This document shows positions 7,696-16,941 of a DNA stretch of 34,886 bases, one piece after another. This DNA is from Treponema sp. (GTDB taxonomy: Bacteria > Spirochaetota > Spirochaetia > Treponematales > Treponemataceae): positions 1 to 34,886 of the forward strand of contig JAEETM010000038.1 in assembly GCA_016290335.1 (NCBI GenBank), in the 5' to 3' direction. Made by a program: the position numbers and the translations under genes. Each line of letters opens with the position of its first letter. Position 1 is the first letter of the stretch. The notes beneath the pieces were generated by a model, which searched no databases, was not told the DNA's origin, and saw only the letters and a list, made by a program, of their open reading frames with translations.

Positions 7696-8955
7696 ATGGC
7701 TGAAGAAAAATGTATAGTAGGTCTTGATATAGGAACGAATGTTGTCCGCGTTGCGGTTGGTGAAATTGATTATGAAGGAAAATTAAGTATAGTTGCAACA
7801 TCTTCAAAAAAATCGGCAGGAATCAGAAACGGTGTTATAGTAAATATAGAAGATGCTAAAGATGTAATAAAAGACGCAATTGAATCAGCAGAGCAGGAAG
7901 GTGGTGTTATTGTAACTTCGGTAATTGCTTCTGTTGGTGGAAAACATATAGAAAGTGAAAACTGTACCGGTATAGTACCAATTACAAGCATAAAGAATAA
8001 CAGCCGTACAGTTACCGAAGAAGACCGTGAAAGAGCAATAGCAACTGCTACAGCTATCAATTTTCCGGCTGATAGAGAAATAATTCATGTAATTCCGCAG
8101 GATTATCTTGTTGACGGTATTGGACGAATTGCAGATCCTGTAAACAGACTTGGATACCGTCTGCAGGCAAAGGTTCATATTGTTACAGCTGCAAAAACTG
8201 TTATTCAGAATATGCGTTCCTGTGTAAACAGAGCTGGTTATGAGCTTGATGCTGTTATGCTTAAATCTCTGGCAGAGGTACAGGCGGTTTGTCATGAAGA
8301 TGAAATGGAGCTTGGGTCAATCATTATAGATTTGGGTGCAGGAACAACAGATGTAATTGTACTTTACCAGGGGGCTCCAATCAGTACTGCTTCTGTGGAA
8401 GTTGGCGGTAATGCTGTAACTCATGATATTGCTATTGTAACAGAAATACCTGTAGCGGCCGCAGAAAAAATAAAAATGGAATCAGGCTGCTGCTGGCTTC
8501 CTGGAATTGAAGAGGATGAAGATGTAATTTTGCCTGGTGTTGGTGGCAGGGCTCCTGATGTTATTGGAAGAAAAGAGCTTTGCGAAATCATACAGGCAAG
8601 AATGGAAGATATTTTTACAATGGTAAAAGCTGCCATAATAAAAAATACAGAAGAGAAAGTTAAGCAGCTTTCGGGGAATATTATACTTACAGGTGCTGGT
8701 GCAAATATGGAAGGTATTGTGGACCTTGCACAAAGCGTTTTCAAAACTTCATCTGTAAGAAAAGGTATTCCGGAAAATCTTGGCGGAATCGAAGAGAATT
8801 ATAGAAATCCAGAGTTTGCAACTGCGGTAGGACTTATTGTTGCAAACAAAGGAATCTTGCAGAAGCGTGAAAATAAAAGAAAAGCAAAGAAGAATACATC
8901 AAAGGGCACAGACAAGGGGAATATTCTGAAAAGACTTCGAAAAATGTTTTTCTAA
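7696..8955 (+). CDS. ftsA: Cell-division actin homologue FtsA
   Basis: FtsA is an actin-like ATPase that tethers FtsZ filaments to the membrane. The product is 419 residues from ATG 7696. It has the phosphate-1 motif VGLDIGTNVVRVAVGE near the start, the family segments SVGGKHIES and VIPQDYLVDG, the phosphate-2 motif IIDLGAGTTDVIV (about 209-221), and the adenosine motif ILTGAGANMEGI. The extreme C-terminus (ILKRLRKMFF) after a Lys-rich linker is a good amphipathic membrane-targeting helix. A reading frame upstream to 7645 overlaps ftsQ, but GGGGATTGGGG just before ATG 7696 supports the later start. ftsZ follows after 30 bases. Confidence 0.95.
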   Translation: MAEEKCIVGLDIGTNVVRVAVGEIDYEGKLSIVATSSKKSAGIRNGVIVNIEDAKDVIKDAIESAEQEGGVIVTSVIASVGGKHIESENCTGIVPITSIKNNSRTVTEEDRERAIATATAINFPADREIIHVIPQDYLVDGIGRIADPVNRLGYRLQAKVHIVTAAKTVIQNMRSCVNRAGYELDAVMLKSLAEVQAVCHEDEMELGSIIIDLGAGTTDVIVLYQGAPISTASVEVGGNAVTHDIAIVTEIPVAAAEKIKMESGCCWLPGIEEDEDVILPGVGGRAPDVIGRKELCEIIQARMEDIFTMVKAAIIKNTEEKVKQLSGNIILTGAGANMEGIVDLAQSVFKTSSVRKGIPENLGGIEENYRNPEFATAVGLIVANKGILQKRENKRKAKKNTSKGTDKGNILKRLRKMFF

Positions 8956-8985
8956 AAAATGGTTTATTCATAAAAGGGAGGAGAT

Positions 8986-10383
8986 ATGAATTCATCAGAT
9001 TTAATGATTATTGCAGAGGGAGTGGACGAAGATGTTGATTCAAAAGTAGTTAACAAAGGTAGTCCAACCGTAATTAAGGTGATTGGTTGTGGTGGCGGTG
9101 GCGGAAATGCCGTAAATCGTATGATCGATGCGAATCTTCAAGATGTTGAATTCATATCGATTAATACTGATTTACAGGCCCTTGAAGGTTCCAGAGCCCA
9201 GCAAAAGCTTGCAATCGGTCAGAAAGTAACAAAAGGTCTTGGTTCTGGTGGAAAACCTGAAATTGGTGCTCAGGCTGCAGAAGAAGATAAAGAGCTTATT
9301 ACGAATGTGTTGCGCGGTGCCGATATGGTTTTTGTTACTGCCGGTATGGGTGGCGGTACAGGAACTGGTTCTGCTCCTGTAGTTGCAAAAATTGCCCGAG
9401 AACTTGGAGCTCTTACAGTTGCAGTTGTAACAACGCCTTTCAGCTTCGAAGGTCCGGTTAGAATGAGACAGGCTAAAGAAGGACTTGAAAAGCTCCAGGC
9501 AGAAGTTGATTCTTTGATTGTTATTCCTAACGAAAAAATACTTGATGTTGTACCGGAAGATACTCCTGTTCTGGAAGCATTCCGTCAAGCAGATGATGTT
9601 TTAAGACAGGGTGTGGAAGGTATTTCAAACATTATCACCAGTAAGGGTGATGTAAATACTGACTTTGCAGATGTTAAGAATACAATGCGGGGACAGGGAA
9701 AAGCAATTTTGGGAATTGGAATTAGCGAAGGTGAAAACCGTGCTGTTGAAGCTGCAACAAATGCTATTGAAAATCCTATGATTGCAGATTCCGATATAAA
9801 TGGAGCAAAGAATATTCTCATAAATATCTGTGCTTCAGATAAGGTTTCCATGAAAGAAGTTAATGCTATTTGTACGGTTATTAATTCACGTGCAGCAAAC
9901 GATTTCAATATGTATTGGGGACAGGTTACTTCTCCGCAGATGGGTGACAAAATCAGCGTTACAGTTATTGCAACTGGTTTTGATCCTTCAGCAAAAGCTT
10001 CCGAGAAAAAGGCAGAAGCTGCTGTTGCTGTTGAAGAAACACCAGTTTACGATGAAAATGTAATGAGATCTTCAGAGTTTTCCAGCTTGTTACAGACAAA
10101 GAAACCTGTAAATCAACAGGCATTCAGATCTCAGAATGGTTTGCAGAAGGATGACAATATGTTTAAATTTAGTTCAGTTCCAACTGCAAATGGAGGGGAT
10201 AAAGACAAGCACGATAAATGGGGAGAGTCATTGCTCGATTTTGGTCAGGAAAGCCCTATTGATTCTCAGCCGTCAAGAAAAATACTTAATCCACCTGCTA
10301 ATTATACTATGCAGGATGATCTTTCTCAGCCGGCAATCTGGCGAAGAAAAAAGTATGATAAAGGAATTAGTCTGACGGATTAG
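8986..10383 (+). CDS. ftsZ: Cell-division GTPase FtsZ
   Basis: FtsZ is the tubulin-like GTPase that forms the cytokinetic ring. The product is 465 residues, and a GGGAGGAG Shine-Dalgarno lies directly before ATG 8986. An N-terminal extension of about 28 residues precedes the Rossmann core [17 protein letters not shown]. The GTP-binding tubulin signature [13 protein letters not shown] is at about 122-134. The synergy (T7) loop is VNTDFADVK, close to the usual N-x-D-F-x-D. A variable linker (about 345-435) leads to the conserved C-terminal peptide [17 protein letters not shown], which binds FtsA. Position is last in the dcw cluster. The next gene begins 17 bases later and may be co-transcribed. 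Confidence 0.98.
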   Translation: MNSSDLMIIAEGVDEDVDSKVVNKGSPTVIKVIGCGGGGGNAVNRMIDANLQDVEFISINTDLQALEGSRAQQKLAIGQKVTKGLGSGGKPEIGAQAAEEDKELITNVLRGADMVFVTAGMGGGTGTGSAPVVAKIARELGALTVAVVTTPFSFEGPVRMRQAKEGLEKLQAEVDSLIVIPNEKILDVVPEDTPVLEAFRQADDVLRQGVEGISNIITSKGDVNTDFADVKNTMRGQGKAILGIGISEGENRAVEAATNAIENPMIADSDINGAKNILINICASDKVSMKEVNAICTVINSRAANDFNMYWGQVTSPQMGDKISVTVIATGFDPSAKASEKKAEAAVAVEETPVYDENVMRSSEFSSLLQTKKPVNQQAFRSQNGLQKDDNMFKFSSVPTANGGDKDKHDKWGESLLDFGQESPIDSQPSRKILNPPANYTMQDDLSQPAIWRRKKYDKGISLTD

Positions 10384-10399
10384 AAAAGGCCATTATAGA

Positions 10400-11281
10400 A
10401 TGACTATTGATTTTCTTTTGGAACAGTTTTATTCAGATTTAATTCTTGTAAGAAGAAGCTCGGTACAGACTGCTGAAACCTACAGAATTTCGAGCGAAGA
10501 GTTTCTGAACTGGCTTGTTTCCGAAAGAATAAAGCTGCGTGATGTAACAGCTCAGAACTTAATCTACTATTTCCGGATGAGGAAAACAAATGAGTGTTCT
10601 GAGCTTACAATTGCAAAAGATATTTCGGGTATAAGGGCATTTGGTGAATATCTGGTACGAAAAGGGTACTGGACAGAAAACCATGCCCTTTTGCTTGATA
10701 AACCGCGTGCGGCAAGAAACCTTCCTAAAGTGCTTACTGTTGAAGAAGTTGATAAGCTGCTTTCCTTTATTGATACTTCAACACTTTCCGGTAAACGCGA
10801 CGATGCTCTTTTTGAGCTGATTTATTCCTGCGGCTTGCGAATAAGCGAAGCCTGCGACTTAAAAATATCCAACGTACATTTAAACGAGCATTTGATTATG
10901 GTGCATGGAAAAGGTGATAAAGAGAGGATTGTCCCCTTTGGTGAACGCGCTGAACAGAAGCTTGTTTTCTATTTAAATGAAGTACGTCCATCCCTTGTAA
11001 ACGGCAAGTCTGTTCCTGAGGTTTTTGTAAACTATAAGGGCGAAAGAATCTCCCGAAAAGGGGTGTGGAAACGGTTCCACGAGCTGGAACAGCTGGCTGG
11101 AGTAAATGCAAAGGTCCATACACTCCGCCATTCGTTTGCAACCCATCTTCTAAGCGGTGGCGCCGATTTGCGCTCTGTACAGGAGCTTTTAGGCCATTCA
11201 GACCTTGCAACAACGCAAATATACACCCATGTTACCGATGACCAGCTGAAAAAAGCACACGAAACATATTTTACCGATTGA
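10400..11281 (+). CDS. xerD: Tyrosine recombinase, XerC/XerD family
   Basis: The product is 293 residues. An N-terminal SAM-like core-binding domain (about 1-90) precedes a complete tyrosine-recombinase catalytic set: R147 in CGLRISE, K171, H240 and R243 in HTLRHSFATHLL, H266 in LLGHSDLATTQ, and nucleophile Y275 in IYTH. Xer recombinases resolve chromosome dimers at dif, with XerC and XerD acting as a pair. A second complete Xer protein lies at 15397-16305, so the two may be the pair. Which is C and which is D cannot be settled by eye, so the symbol is provisional. It follows ftsZ by 17 bases, linking chromosome resolution to division genes. Confidence 0.88.
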   Translation: MTIDFLLEQFYSDLILVRRSSVQTAETYRISSEEFLNWLVSERIKLRDVTAQNLIYYFRMRKTNECSELTIAKDISGIRAFGEYLVRKGYWTENHALLLDKPRAARNLPKVLTVEEVDKLLSFIDTSTLSGKRDDALFELIYSCGLRISEACDLKISNVHLNEHLIMVHGKGDKERIVPFGERAEQKLVFYLNEVRPSLVNGKSVPEVFVNYKGERISRKGVWKRFHELEQLAGVNAKVHTLRHSFATHLLSGGADLRSVQELLGHSDLATTQIYTHVTDDQLKKAHETYFTD

Positions 11282-11324
11282 CAATCATCCAATAATGATA
11301 AAAAATAAAAGCGGGTGGATGATT

Positions 11325-12062
11325 ATGAAAAAAATAAGTTCTGTTGTTTTATCCTGCATATTTTTAGTGACTGTATTATTCGGGGTCTCTTCCTGTAGTG
11401 TTTCTAATAAGAAGATAATGAGATACCAGCGGCTTGAAGAAGGCGTTGAAAGTCCTACAACAGTAGAAGAGCTCAAAGAAGCAATCTCAAAATACGAAGA
11501 ACGTGTTGCAGACATTCAACTTGCCCAGAGTCAGATTGGAATCTGGTACAAGATTCTTGGTACACGTTACCTTGATACAAAAATGTACGGCGAAGCATTA
11601 AAATGCTTTGAAGAAGCATTAAAATACTATCCAAACAATCAGAACCTTTATTATTACGTTGGCGTTTGTGCCGGTTATATGTCTCATACCGCACTCGATT
11701 ATAATGCCAGCGGAACAAACGAAGTAAAATACAATTACCTTAAGCTTGCAGAAGAAGCTTATCTGCGGGCTATAGAAATAGAAGAACGTTATGTAAGGGC
11801 TTTGTACGGTCTGGGTGTTCTTTATGTATTCGAGCTGAACGAACCTGAAAAAGCAATTCCTTACCTTGAGCGTTCACTTGAAATAGATACAAAAAATATA
11901 GATGCAATGTTTGTGCTTGCAAGAGCATATTATTCATCTTATGAGTTTGATAAATCTGCAGATATGTACGATAAAATCATATCTGTAACAAAATCGGCCG
12001 AAACAAAGGCTACAGCGGAGGAAAACAAAAAAACAGTACTAGATGCAGCCTACAGCAACTAA
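11325..12062 (+). CDS. TPR-repeat lipoprotein
   Basis: The product is 245 residues from ATG 11325, which has GGGTGG about 7 bases upstream; an in-frame ATG at 11295 would spoil the signal. The N-terminus is a lipoprotein signal (MKKISSVVLSCIFLVTVLF) with lipobox VSSC, so Cys24 should be lipidated. A coiled region (about 38-60) is followed by tetratricopeptide repeats: GEALKCFEEALKYYPNNQNLYYYVG, AEEAYLRAIEIEE, and KAIPYLERSLEIDTKNIDAMFVLARAYY in shortened form here. TPR proteins are scaffolds, and its partner is unknown. A similarly placed TPR gene exists before dprA in other spirochaetes, as I recall. TTGACA lies at 11278-11283, but a clear -10 box is missing. Its 3' end overlaps dprA by 20 bases. 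Confidence 0.85.
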   Translation: MKKISSVVLSCIFLVTVLFGVSSCSVSNKKIMRYQRLEEGVESPTTVEELKEAISKYEERVADIQLAQSQIGIWYKILGTRYLDTKMYGEALKCFEEALKYYPNNQNLYYYVGVCAGYMSHTALDYNASGTNEVKYNYLKLAEEAYLRAIEIEERYVRALYGLGVLYVFELNEPEKAIPYLERSLEIDTKNIDAMFVLARAYYSSYEFDKSADMYDKIISVTKSAETKATAEENKKTVLDAAYSN

Positions 12063-13134
12063 TTCATCCGATTTTTCAGAAGATAAAAAACTTTTAGTGC
12101 TTTCTCTGGCAAGAATTACGTTTCTTTCTTTTGAAGAAAAGCTTTTTTTAGAGAAAAATCTTGACAGTGCCATTGACCTTGCATTAATGTCTATAGATGA
12201 TATATCTTTGCGTATACACAGACCGTTAGTAAAGGCTGTCTGGGATGGTCAGGAAAACCTTAAGATGGCAAAGGTTGCACTCCATTATTGTGGTCTTCTT
12301 GGAGTAAAGCTTATTCATCACTCAGATGAATGTTACCCGGAGCTGCTTCGCCAGATTGCTGACCCGCCTTTTTTACTGTTTTGCAGGGGTGATGCAGGGC
12401 TGCTTTCTAAAAGGAGTGTTTCTGTTGTAGGAACAAGGCAGCTTACTCCGGATGGTAAAAATGCTGCTTACAGCTTTGCTTACGATGCAGTGAATGACGG
12501 CTGCTGTATTGTTTCGGGACTTGCTGCAGGTGCTGATAGTTTTGCACACCGGGGAGCGGTTGGGGCCTGGTTTGATGCGGTAGAGAAAAAGCTTCCGACT
12601 GAGCAGCTGGAAAAACTTGGAAGAACAATTGCTGTAATTCCAAGTGCAATAGATGAAATTGTGCCGAATGGAAATAAAAGGCTTGCTGAACAGATTTTAA
12701 AAACAGGCGGCTGCATTATAAGTGAGTATGAGCCAAAGATTGGAATGGCAACATGGCATTTTGTGGCACGTAATAGAATTATAGCGGGGCTGTCTCCGGC
12801 AACCGTTGTAATAGAAGCTCCAGCAGGAAGCGGGGCTTTAATAACCGCCGATTTTGCGCTTGAATATAACAGAGACCTTGCTTTTCATCAGGCGGCATTT
12901 GGAGAGATGGCTGCTTCTGTGGCAAAAAGGGTTAGTGCCAGGCTGCAGAAGGATTATGAGGCAAAAAAAGTAAGTAAATATAAAGTAGAAAATACACCGG
13001 ACAAGTATCTTGAAGCTGGTGCTCCGATAGTCAAAAACTATAAAGATTATTGTGAGTATCTTTCAGAAGAGCCGGGAAAAAGAGTAAACACAACCGAACA
13101 GCAGTTGTTGTTTAATCTTAAAGAAGGAATCTAA
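12043..13134 (+). CDS. dprA: DNA-processing protein DprA (Smf)
   Basis: DprA binds single-stranded DNA and loads RecA, which protects incoming DNA in naturally competent bacteria; the gene is also kept in non-competent ones. The product is 363 residues. After an N-terminal helical part (about 1-100, with CYPELLRQIADPP), the Rossmann-like core carries SVVGTRQLTPDG (about 127-138), SGLAAGADSFAHRGA (158-172), IAVIPSAIDEIVPNGNKRL, IISEYEP, FVARNRIIAGLSPATVVIEA and GSGALITADFALEY. The C-terminus lacks a recognisable winged-helix domain. The start at ATG 12043 lies inside the preceding gene and has no clear Shine-Dalgarno sequence, so coupling is likely. Natural competence cannot be inferred from this gene alone. 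Confidence 0.93.
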   Translation: MQPTATNSSDFSEDKKLLVLSLARITFLSFEEKLFLEKNLDSAIDLALMSIDDISLRIHRPLVKAVWDGQENLKMAKVALHYCGLLGVKLIHHSDECYPELLRQIADPPFLLFCRGDAGLLSKRSVSVVGTRQLTPDGKNAAYSFAYDAVNDGCCIVSGLAAGADSFAHRGAVGAWFDAVEKKLPTEQLEKLGRTIAVIPSAIDEIVPNGNKRLAEQILKTGGCIISEYEPKIGMATWHFVARNRIIAGLSPATVVIEAPAGSGALITADFALEYNRDLAFHQAAFGEMAASVAKRVSARLQKDYEAKKVSKYKVENTPDKYLEAGAPIVKNYKDYCEYLSEEPGKRVNTTEQQLLFNLKEGI

Positions 13135-13176
13135 AAACGGAAAGAAGTCTTGGAAAATAAAGAAGGATTTTGAGAA

Positions 13177-15333
13177 ATGGCAGCAAAGAAGAAAAATGCA
13201 CAAAAAACTCTTGTAATCGTAGAGTCTCCTACAAAAGCACAGACAATAGAAAAATATCTTGGCCCCGGCTATACGGTAAAAGCTTCGCAGGGACATTTAA
13301 TTGATTTGCCTAAATCAAGACTGGCAGTTGATGTTGATAATAATTTCCAGCCTGAATACATTACAGTTCGCGGAAAGGCAAAGCTGCTTAAGGAATTACA
13401 GAAGGAAGCAAAAAAATCAGATGTTGTGCTTCTTGCATCGGATAATGACCGCGAAGGAGAAGCTATTGCCTGGCATTTGAACAATGCAATAAAAGACAAA
13501 ACAGAAGCTAAAATCAACCGAATCGTATTTAACGAAATCACTCCAACTGCAATTACAGAAGCAGTAAAAAATCCCGGTGAAATTGTAGAAGCAAAGGTAA
13601 ATGCACAGAAGGCACGCCGTGTTCTGGACAGACTTGTAGGTTATAATCTCAGCCCGATTTTGTGGAGCAAGGTAAAAAACGGTCTTTCTGCTGGACGCGT
13701 TCAGTCGGTTGCTTTAAGACTTATCTGCGAGCGTGAGGATGAAGTTGAAGCCTTCCTTCCTGAAGAATACTGGAGCCTGGATGCAGATTTCCAGAAGGGT
13801 AAAACTACCTTTACTGCACAGCTTGTAAAATATAAGGGCGATACCCCTGAATTAAAATCAGAAGAAATCGTAAAGAAAATCATAAACGAAATTGAAGGTT
13901 CGCCTTGTGTAGTTTCTGCAATCAAGAAGACCGAAAAAACTGTAAGACCAAAGCCTCCGTTTACAACATCAAAATTACAGCAGGCTGCTGCTAACAGACT
14001 CGGTTTTACTTCAAGAAAAACAATGCAGATTGCCCAGCAGCTTTACGAAGGTATTACAATCGGTTCAAACCGTGTTGGTCTTATTACTTACATGCGAACA
14101 GACTCAGTTCGTATTTCCGAAACTGCTCTTGCTGATGTTCGAAAATGGATTACAGCAAATTATCCTTCTGATTTACCGGAAGAAGCAATTCATTATGCAG
14201 TTGGAAAAAGTGCACAGGATGCACATGAAGGTATCCGCCCGACATACACAGAATATTCACCTGAAAGCTTAAAGCAGTACATTGTTACAAAGCCTGGTCA
14301 GCCAGGAATTACAAATGACCAGTTTAAGCTTTATTCAATCATCTGGGAAAGATTTGTTTCTTCACAGATGAATAATGCAAAAATGGTAACAACGAGTGTA
14401 GAAATTGAAGCAGGCGATGCTTTGTTCAGAGTTTCTGCAAGCAAGATTACCGAAAAAGGCTTTTATAATGTAATCAAGCTTCTTACTTCAAAGGAAGATA
14501 AATCATCATCTCTGCCGGCAATGAAAGAGGGCGAAAACCTTAATGTTTTGAACTTCCACCCTGAGCAGCATTTTACACAGGGCCCTGCACGCTACACAGA
14601 TGCTTCCATTGTAAGAATGCTTGAAGAAAAGGGAATTGGCCGGCCTTCAACTTATGCACAGATTATTTCAGTTCTTCTGGACAGATATTATGTTACAAGA
14701 AGCAACAAACAGCTTGTTCCGACACAGCTTGGCCGGATGATTAATAAAATCCTTGTTGAATCATTCCCGGATGTTATAAACGTTGAGTTTACTGCTGAGA
14801 TTGAAAATGACCTTGATAAGGTGGAGCAGGATGAAATTGTCTGGAACAATCTGATTGGCGATTTCTACGGTTCATTTAAGGCTCACGTTGATGAAGTTAT
14901 GAGCACACAGGAAAGCGTTAAAGGCTTCCTTGATGAAAAAACAGATAAACTCTGTGAGCTTTGCGGTAAACCTATGGTTAAAAAGCTTGGACGATTCGGC
15001 TTCTTCCTTGCCTGTTCAGGCTTCCCGGAGTGTCACAACACTAAATCTATACCGCTTGCTAAATGTCCTTGTAAAGATTGCGGTGGTGAAATTGTTGAGC
15101 GAAAAACAAAAGGCCGCGGAAAATCCTTCTATGGCTGTACAAATTATCCTAAGTGCCAGTTTATAACTCACTTTAAGCCTATAGACCAGTATTGTCCTGA
15201 ATGCGGCTGGTTCCTTGTAGAAAAGTTCGACAAGAAAAATGGCAGCTATAAATCTTGTATCAATCCAGATTGTCATTATCTGCATTCTGCGGGTGAAGCT
15301 GCAGAAGTAATGCCGCAAGAGGGTGAAGAATAG
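13177..15333 (+). CDS. topA: DNA topoisomerase I (type IA)
   Basis: TopA relaxes negative supercoils by cutting one strand. The product is 718 residues. The TOPRIM domain shows VIVESPTKAQTIEKYLG (Glu16) and the acidic motif SDNDREGEAIAW (89-100). The catalytic tyrosine is Y305 in GLITYMRTDSVRIS, and SAGRVQSVALRLI is the conserved RVQS motif. GRPSTYAQII marks the late core. The C-terminal 130 residues hold three four-Cys zinc-finger modules beginning CELCGKP, CPCKDCGGE and CPECGWF, each ending in a C-x4/5-C pair such as CTNYPKC. AAGGA lies upstream of ATG 13177. It is flanked by dprA and a Xer gene, forming a DNA-processing block. Confidence 0.97.
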   Translation: MAAKKKNAQKTLVIVESPTKAQTIEKYLGPGYTVKASQGHLIDLPKSRLAVDVDNNFQPEYITVRGKAKLLKELQKEAKKSDVVLLASDNDREGEAIAWHLNNAIKDKTEAKINRIVFNEITPTAITEAVKNPGEIVEAKVNAQKARRVLDRLVGYNLSPILWSKVKNGLSAGRVQSVALRLICEREDEVEAFLPEEYWSLDADFQKGKTTFTAQLVKYKGDTPELKSEEIVKKIINEIEGSPCVVSAIKKTEKTVRPKPPFTTSKLQQAAANRLGFTSRKTMQIAQQLYEGITIGSNRVGLITYMRTDSVRISETALADVRKWITANYPSDLPEEAIHYAVGKSAQDAHEGIRPTYTEYSPESLKQYIVTKPGQPGITNDQFKLYSIIWERFVSSQMNNAKMVTTSVEIEAGDALFRVSASKITEKGFYNVIKLLTSKEDKSSSLPAMKEGENLNVLNFHPEQHFTQGPARYTDASIVRMLEEKGIGRPSTYAQIISVLLDRYYVTRSNKQLVPTQLGRMINKILVESFPDVINVEFTAEIENDLDKVEQDEIVWNNLIGDFYGSFKAHVDEVMSTQESVKGFLDEKTDKLCELCGKPMVKKLGRFGFFLACSGFPECHNTKSIPLAKCPCKDCGGEIVERKTKGRGKSFYGCTNYPKCQFITHFKPIDQYCPECGWFLVEKFDKKNGSYKSCINPDCHYLHSAGEAAEVMPQEGEE

Positions 15334-15379
15334 ATATTCGGGTCAAGCCCGAATATGACACAATGACCCGAATATGACA
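15334..15379. repeat. Short palindromic intergenic repeat with a partial second copy
   Basis: ATATTCGGG (15334-15342) and CCCGAATAT (15348-15356) form a perfect 9-bp stem with a TCAAG loop, starting one base after the topA stop. The string CCCGAATATGACA occurs twice (15348-15360 and 15367-15379), a half-copy duplication. Read on the minus strand, the layout TGTCAT, palindrome, CTTGA loop matches the repeat at 22753-22793, so the two look like members of one dispersed REP-like family. There is no T-run, so it is not a classical terminator. Confidence 0.75.
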
Positions 15380-15396
15380 TGGGGTGAAGAGTTTTT

Positions 15397-16305
15397 ATGA
15401 CCTTAAACGAGCTTGTTGAAGAGTTTCTGCTTTATCTTTCTGCCGTGCGAAATGTATCTGAAAATACGGTTGCCGGCTACAGAAATGATTTAACTCAGCT
15501 GCAAACTTTATTAACACCTGAGCTCGATGTAAAGTCAATTACCAAAGAAAATCTTCTTCTCTGCATTGGAGAGCTTTCCCGCCAGAAGAGGGCAGCCGCT
15601 TCCATAAACAGATTTATTTCTGCATTCAGAACACTTTTCAGTTATGCACGAAAGTTTGAATATATCGAAAAGGACCCTGCCATAGAAATAAAAACTGTGA
15701 AGCAGCCAAAAAAGGTTCCTAATTATATGACTCAGGCAGAAGTTCACCAGCTTTGCAATCAGCCGGCCGAAAATGAACTTTTGTGGCAAAAGCGCGATAT
15801 GGCTGTTCTTGCAATGCTTTATTCTTCCGGCTGCCGAATCAGTGAGCTGCGCAATCTTAAACTTTCGGACTTTACGGATGGCGGTCGTGCGGCAATTGTT
15901 ACCGGTAAAGGAAACAAACAGCGTAAGGTTTATTTTGCAGATAAAGCACGTGAATGTCTTGCTGAATATCTTAAGGACAGGGAACGGGTTTTAGCAGAAA
16001 AGAATGTTGCAGAAAAACCAGACCAGCTTTTTATAAGCCAGAAGGGTAAGCCTATTTCTGTAAACGGGCTGCGCTATATAATCACACGGTATTCCGGTGT
16101 AGAAGGTACAAATCATCATATAAATCCGCATGCATTCAGGCACACCTTTGCAACGACCCTGCTTTCCAACGGTGCTGACGTGCGCCTTGTTCAGGAAATG
16201 CTGGGCCATTCAAGTATAAGCACAACACAGAGATACACGCATATTACTACCGAAAAGCTGATAGAAACCTATAATAAGGCACATCCACACGGAAAAAGTG
16301 ATTAA
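15397..16305 (+). CDS. xerC: Tyrosine recombinase, XerC/XerD family (second copy)
   Basis: The product is 302 residues. It has an N-terminal core-binding domain (about 1-95) and a full catalytic set: R147 in SGCRISELRNL, K171 in TGKGNKQRKV, H245 and R248 in NPHAFRHTFATTLL, H271 in MLGHSSISTTQ, and nucleophile Y280. It is clearly a paralogue of the gene at 10400, not a recent duplicate, because identity outside the motifs is low. XerC and XerD act together at dif. A xerC assignment fits the topA-xerC-hslVU order common in bacteria, but the C/D choice is not proven here. The palindromic repeat lies just upstream, and hslV begins 80 bases after the stop. Confidence 0.88.
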   Translation: MTLNELVEEFLLYLSAVRNVSENTVAGYRNDLTQLQTLLTPELDVKSITKENLLLCIGELSRQKRAAASINRFISAFRTLFSYARKFEYIEKDPAIEIKTVKQPKKVPNYMTQAEVHQLCNQPAENELLWQKRDMAVLAMLYSSGCRISELRNLKLSDFTDGGRAAIVTGKGNKQRKVYFADKARECLAEYLKDRERVLAEKNVAEKPDQLFISQKGKPISVNGLRYIITRYSGVEGTNHHINPHAFRHTFATTLLSNGADVRLVQEMLGHSSISTTQRYTHITTEKLIETYNKAHPHGKSD

Positions 16306-16329
16306 TCATCTCCCTGCACACTAAATTAT

Positions 16330-16358
16330 TTGCCGATATCTCATTTATTTATTATATT
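16330..16358 (+). promoter_or_regulatory. Candidate promoter for hslVU
   Basis: TTGCCG (16330-16335) and TATATT (16353-16358) are spaced by 17 bases, about 28 bases before the hslV start. No heat-shock CIRCE-type inverted repeat was seen. Confidence 0.45.
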
Positions 16359-16385
16359 TGAAGCATATTTTTATTGGAGATAATA

Positions 16386-16928
16386 ATGTCTAAAACTAAA
16401 ATAAGAAGTACAACTATTCTTGCGGTTCGCCGCAATGGTCAGGTGGCAATGGCTGGAGACGGACAGTGTACACTTGGAGAAACGGTTTGCAAGGGTAATT
16501 CACGCAAGGTAAGAAAAATCTACAACGGAAAGATTCTGACTGGTTTTGCAGGAAGTGTTGCAGATGCATTTACTTTGCTCGATAAGTTTGAAGAAAAGGT
16601 AAAGGAATATAACGGCGATATTATGCGTTCTGCAGTTGAGCTTGCAAAGGCCTGGCGTACAGAAAGAAGCCTTCAGAAGCTTGAAGCAATGCTTCTTGTT
16701 GCAGATAAAGATAAAATCCTTTTGATCAGCGGAGATGGAAACGTAATTGAACCTGAAAAGGATGCAATTGCAATCGGCTCGGGCGGAAACTATGCTTATT
16801 CTGCGGCACTTGCTTATCTTGACAGCTCAGATTTGAGTGCAAAGGAAATTGCAGAAAGAAGCCTTCACATTGCAGGAAGCATCTGCATTTATACTAACGA
16901 AAACATTACGATTGAAACGCTGGAATAA
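16386..16928 (+). CDS. hslV: ATP-dependent protease peptidase subunit HslV (ClpQ)
   Basis: HslV is the proteasome-like peptidase that forms double rings capped by the HslU unfoldase and degrades misfolded proteins. The product is 180 residues from ATG 16386, with GGAGA directly upstream. After a short leader of about 8 residues (MSKTKIRS), the mature chain should begin at the catalytic Thr of [19 protein letters not shown]. The leader is longer than the single Met removed in E. coli, so processing is needed to expose the Thr. Further family motifs are [44 protein letters not shown] and [12 protein letters not shown]. hslU follows after 13 bases and is its partner. Confidence 0.96.
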   Translation: MSKTKIRSTTILAVRRNGQVAMAGDGQCTLGETVCKGNSRKVRKIYNGKILTGFAGSVADAFTLLDKFEEKVKEYNGDIMRSAVELAKAWRTERSLQKLEAMLLVADKDKILLISGDGNVIEPEKDAIAIGSGGNYAYSAALAYLDSSDLSAKEIAERSLHIAGSICIYTNENITIETLE

Positions 16929-16941
16929 CAAGGAATAATAA

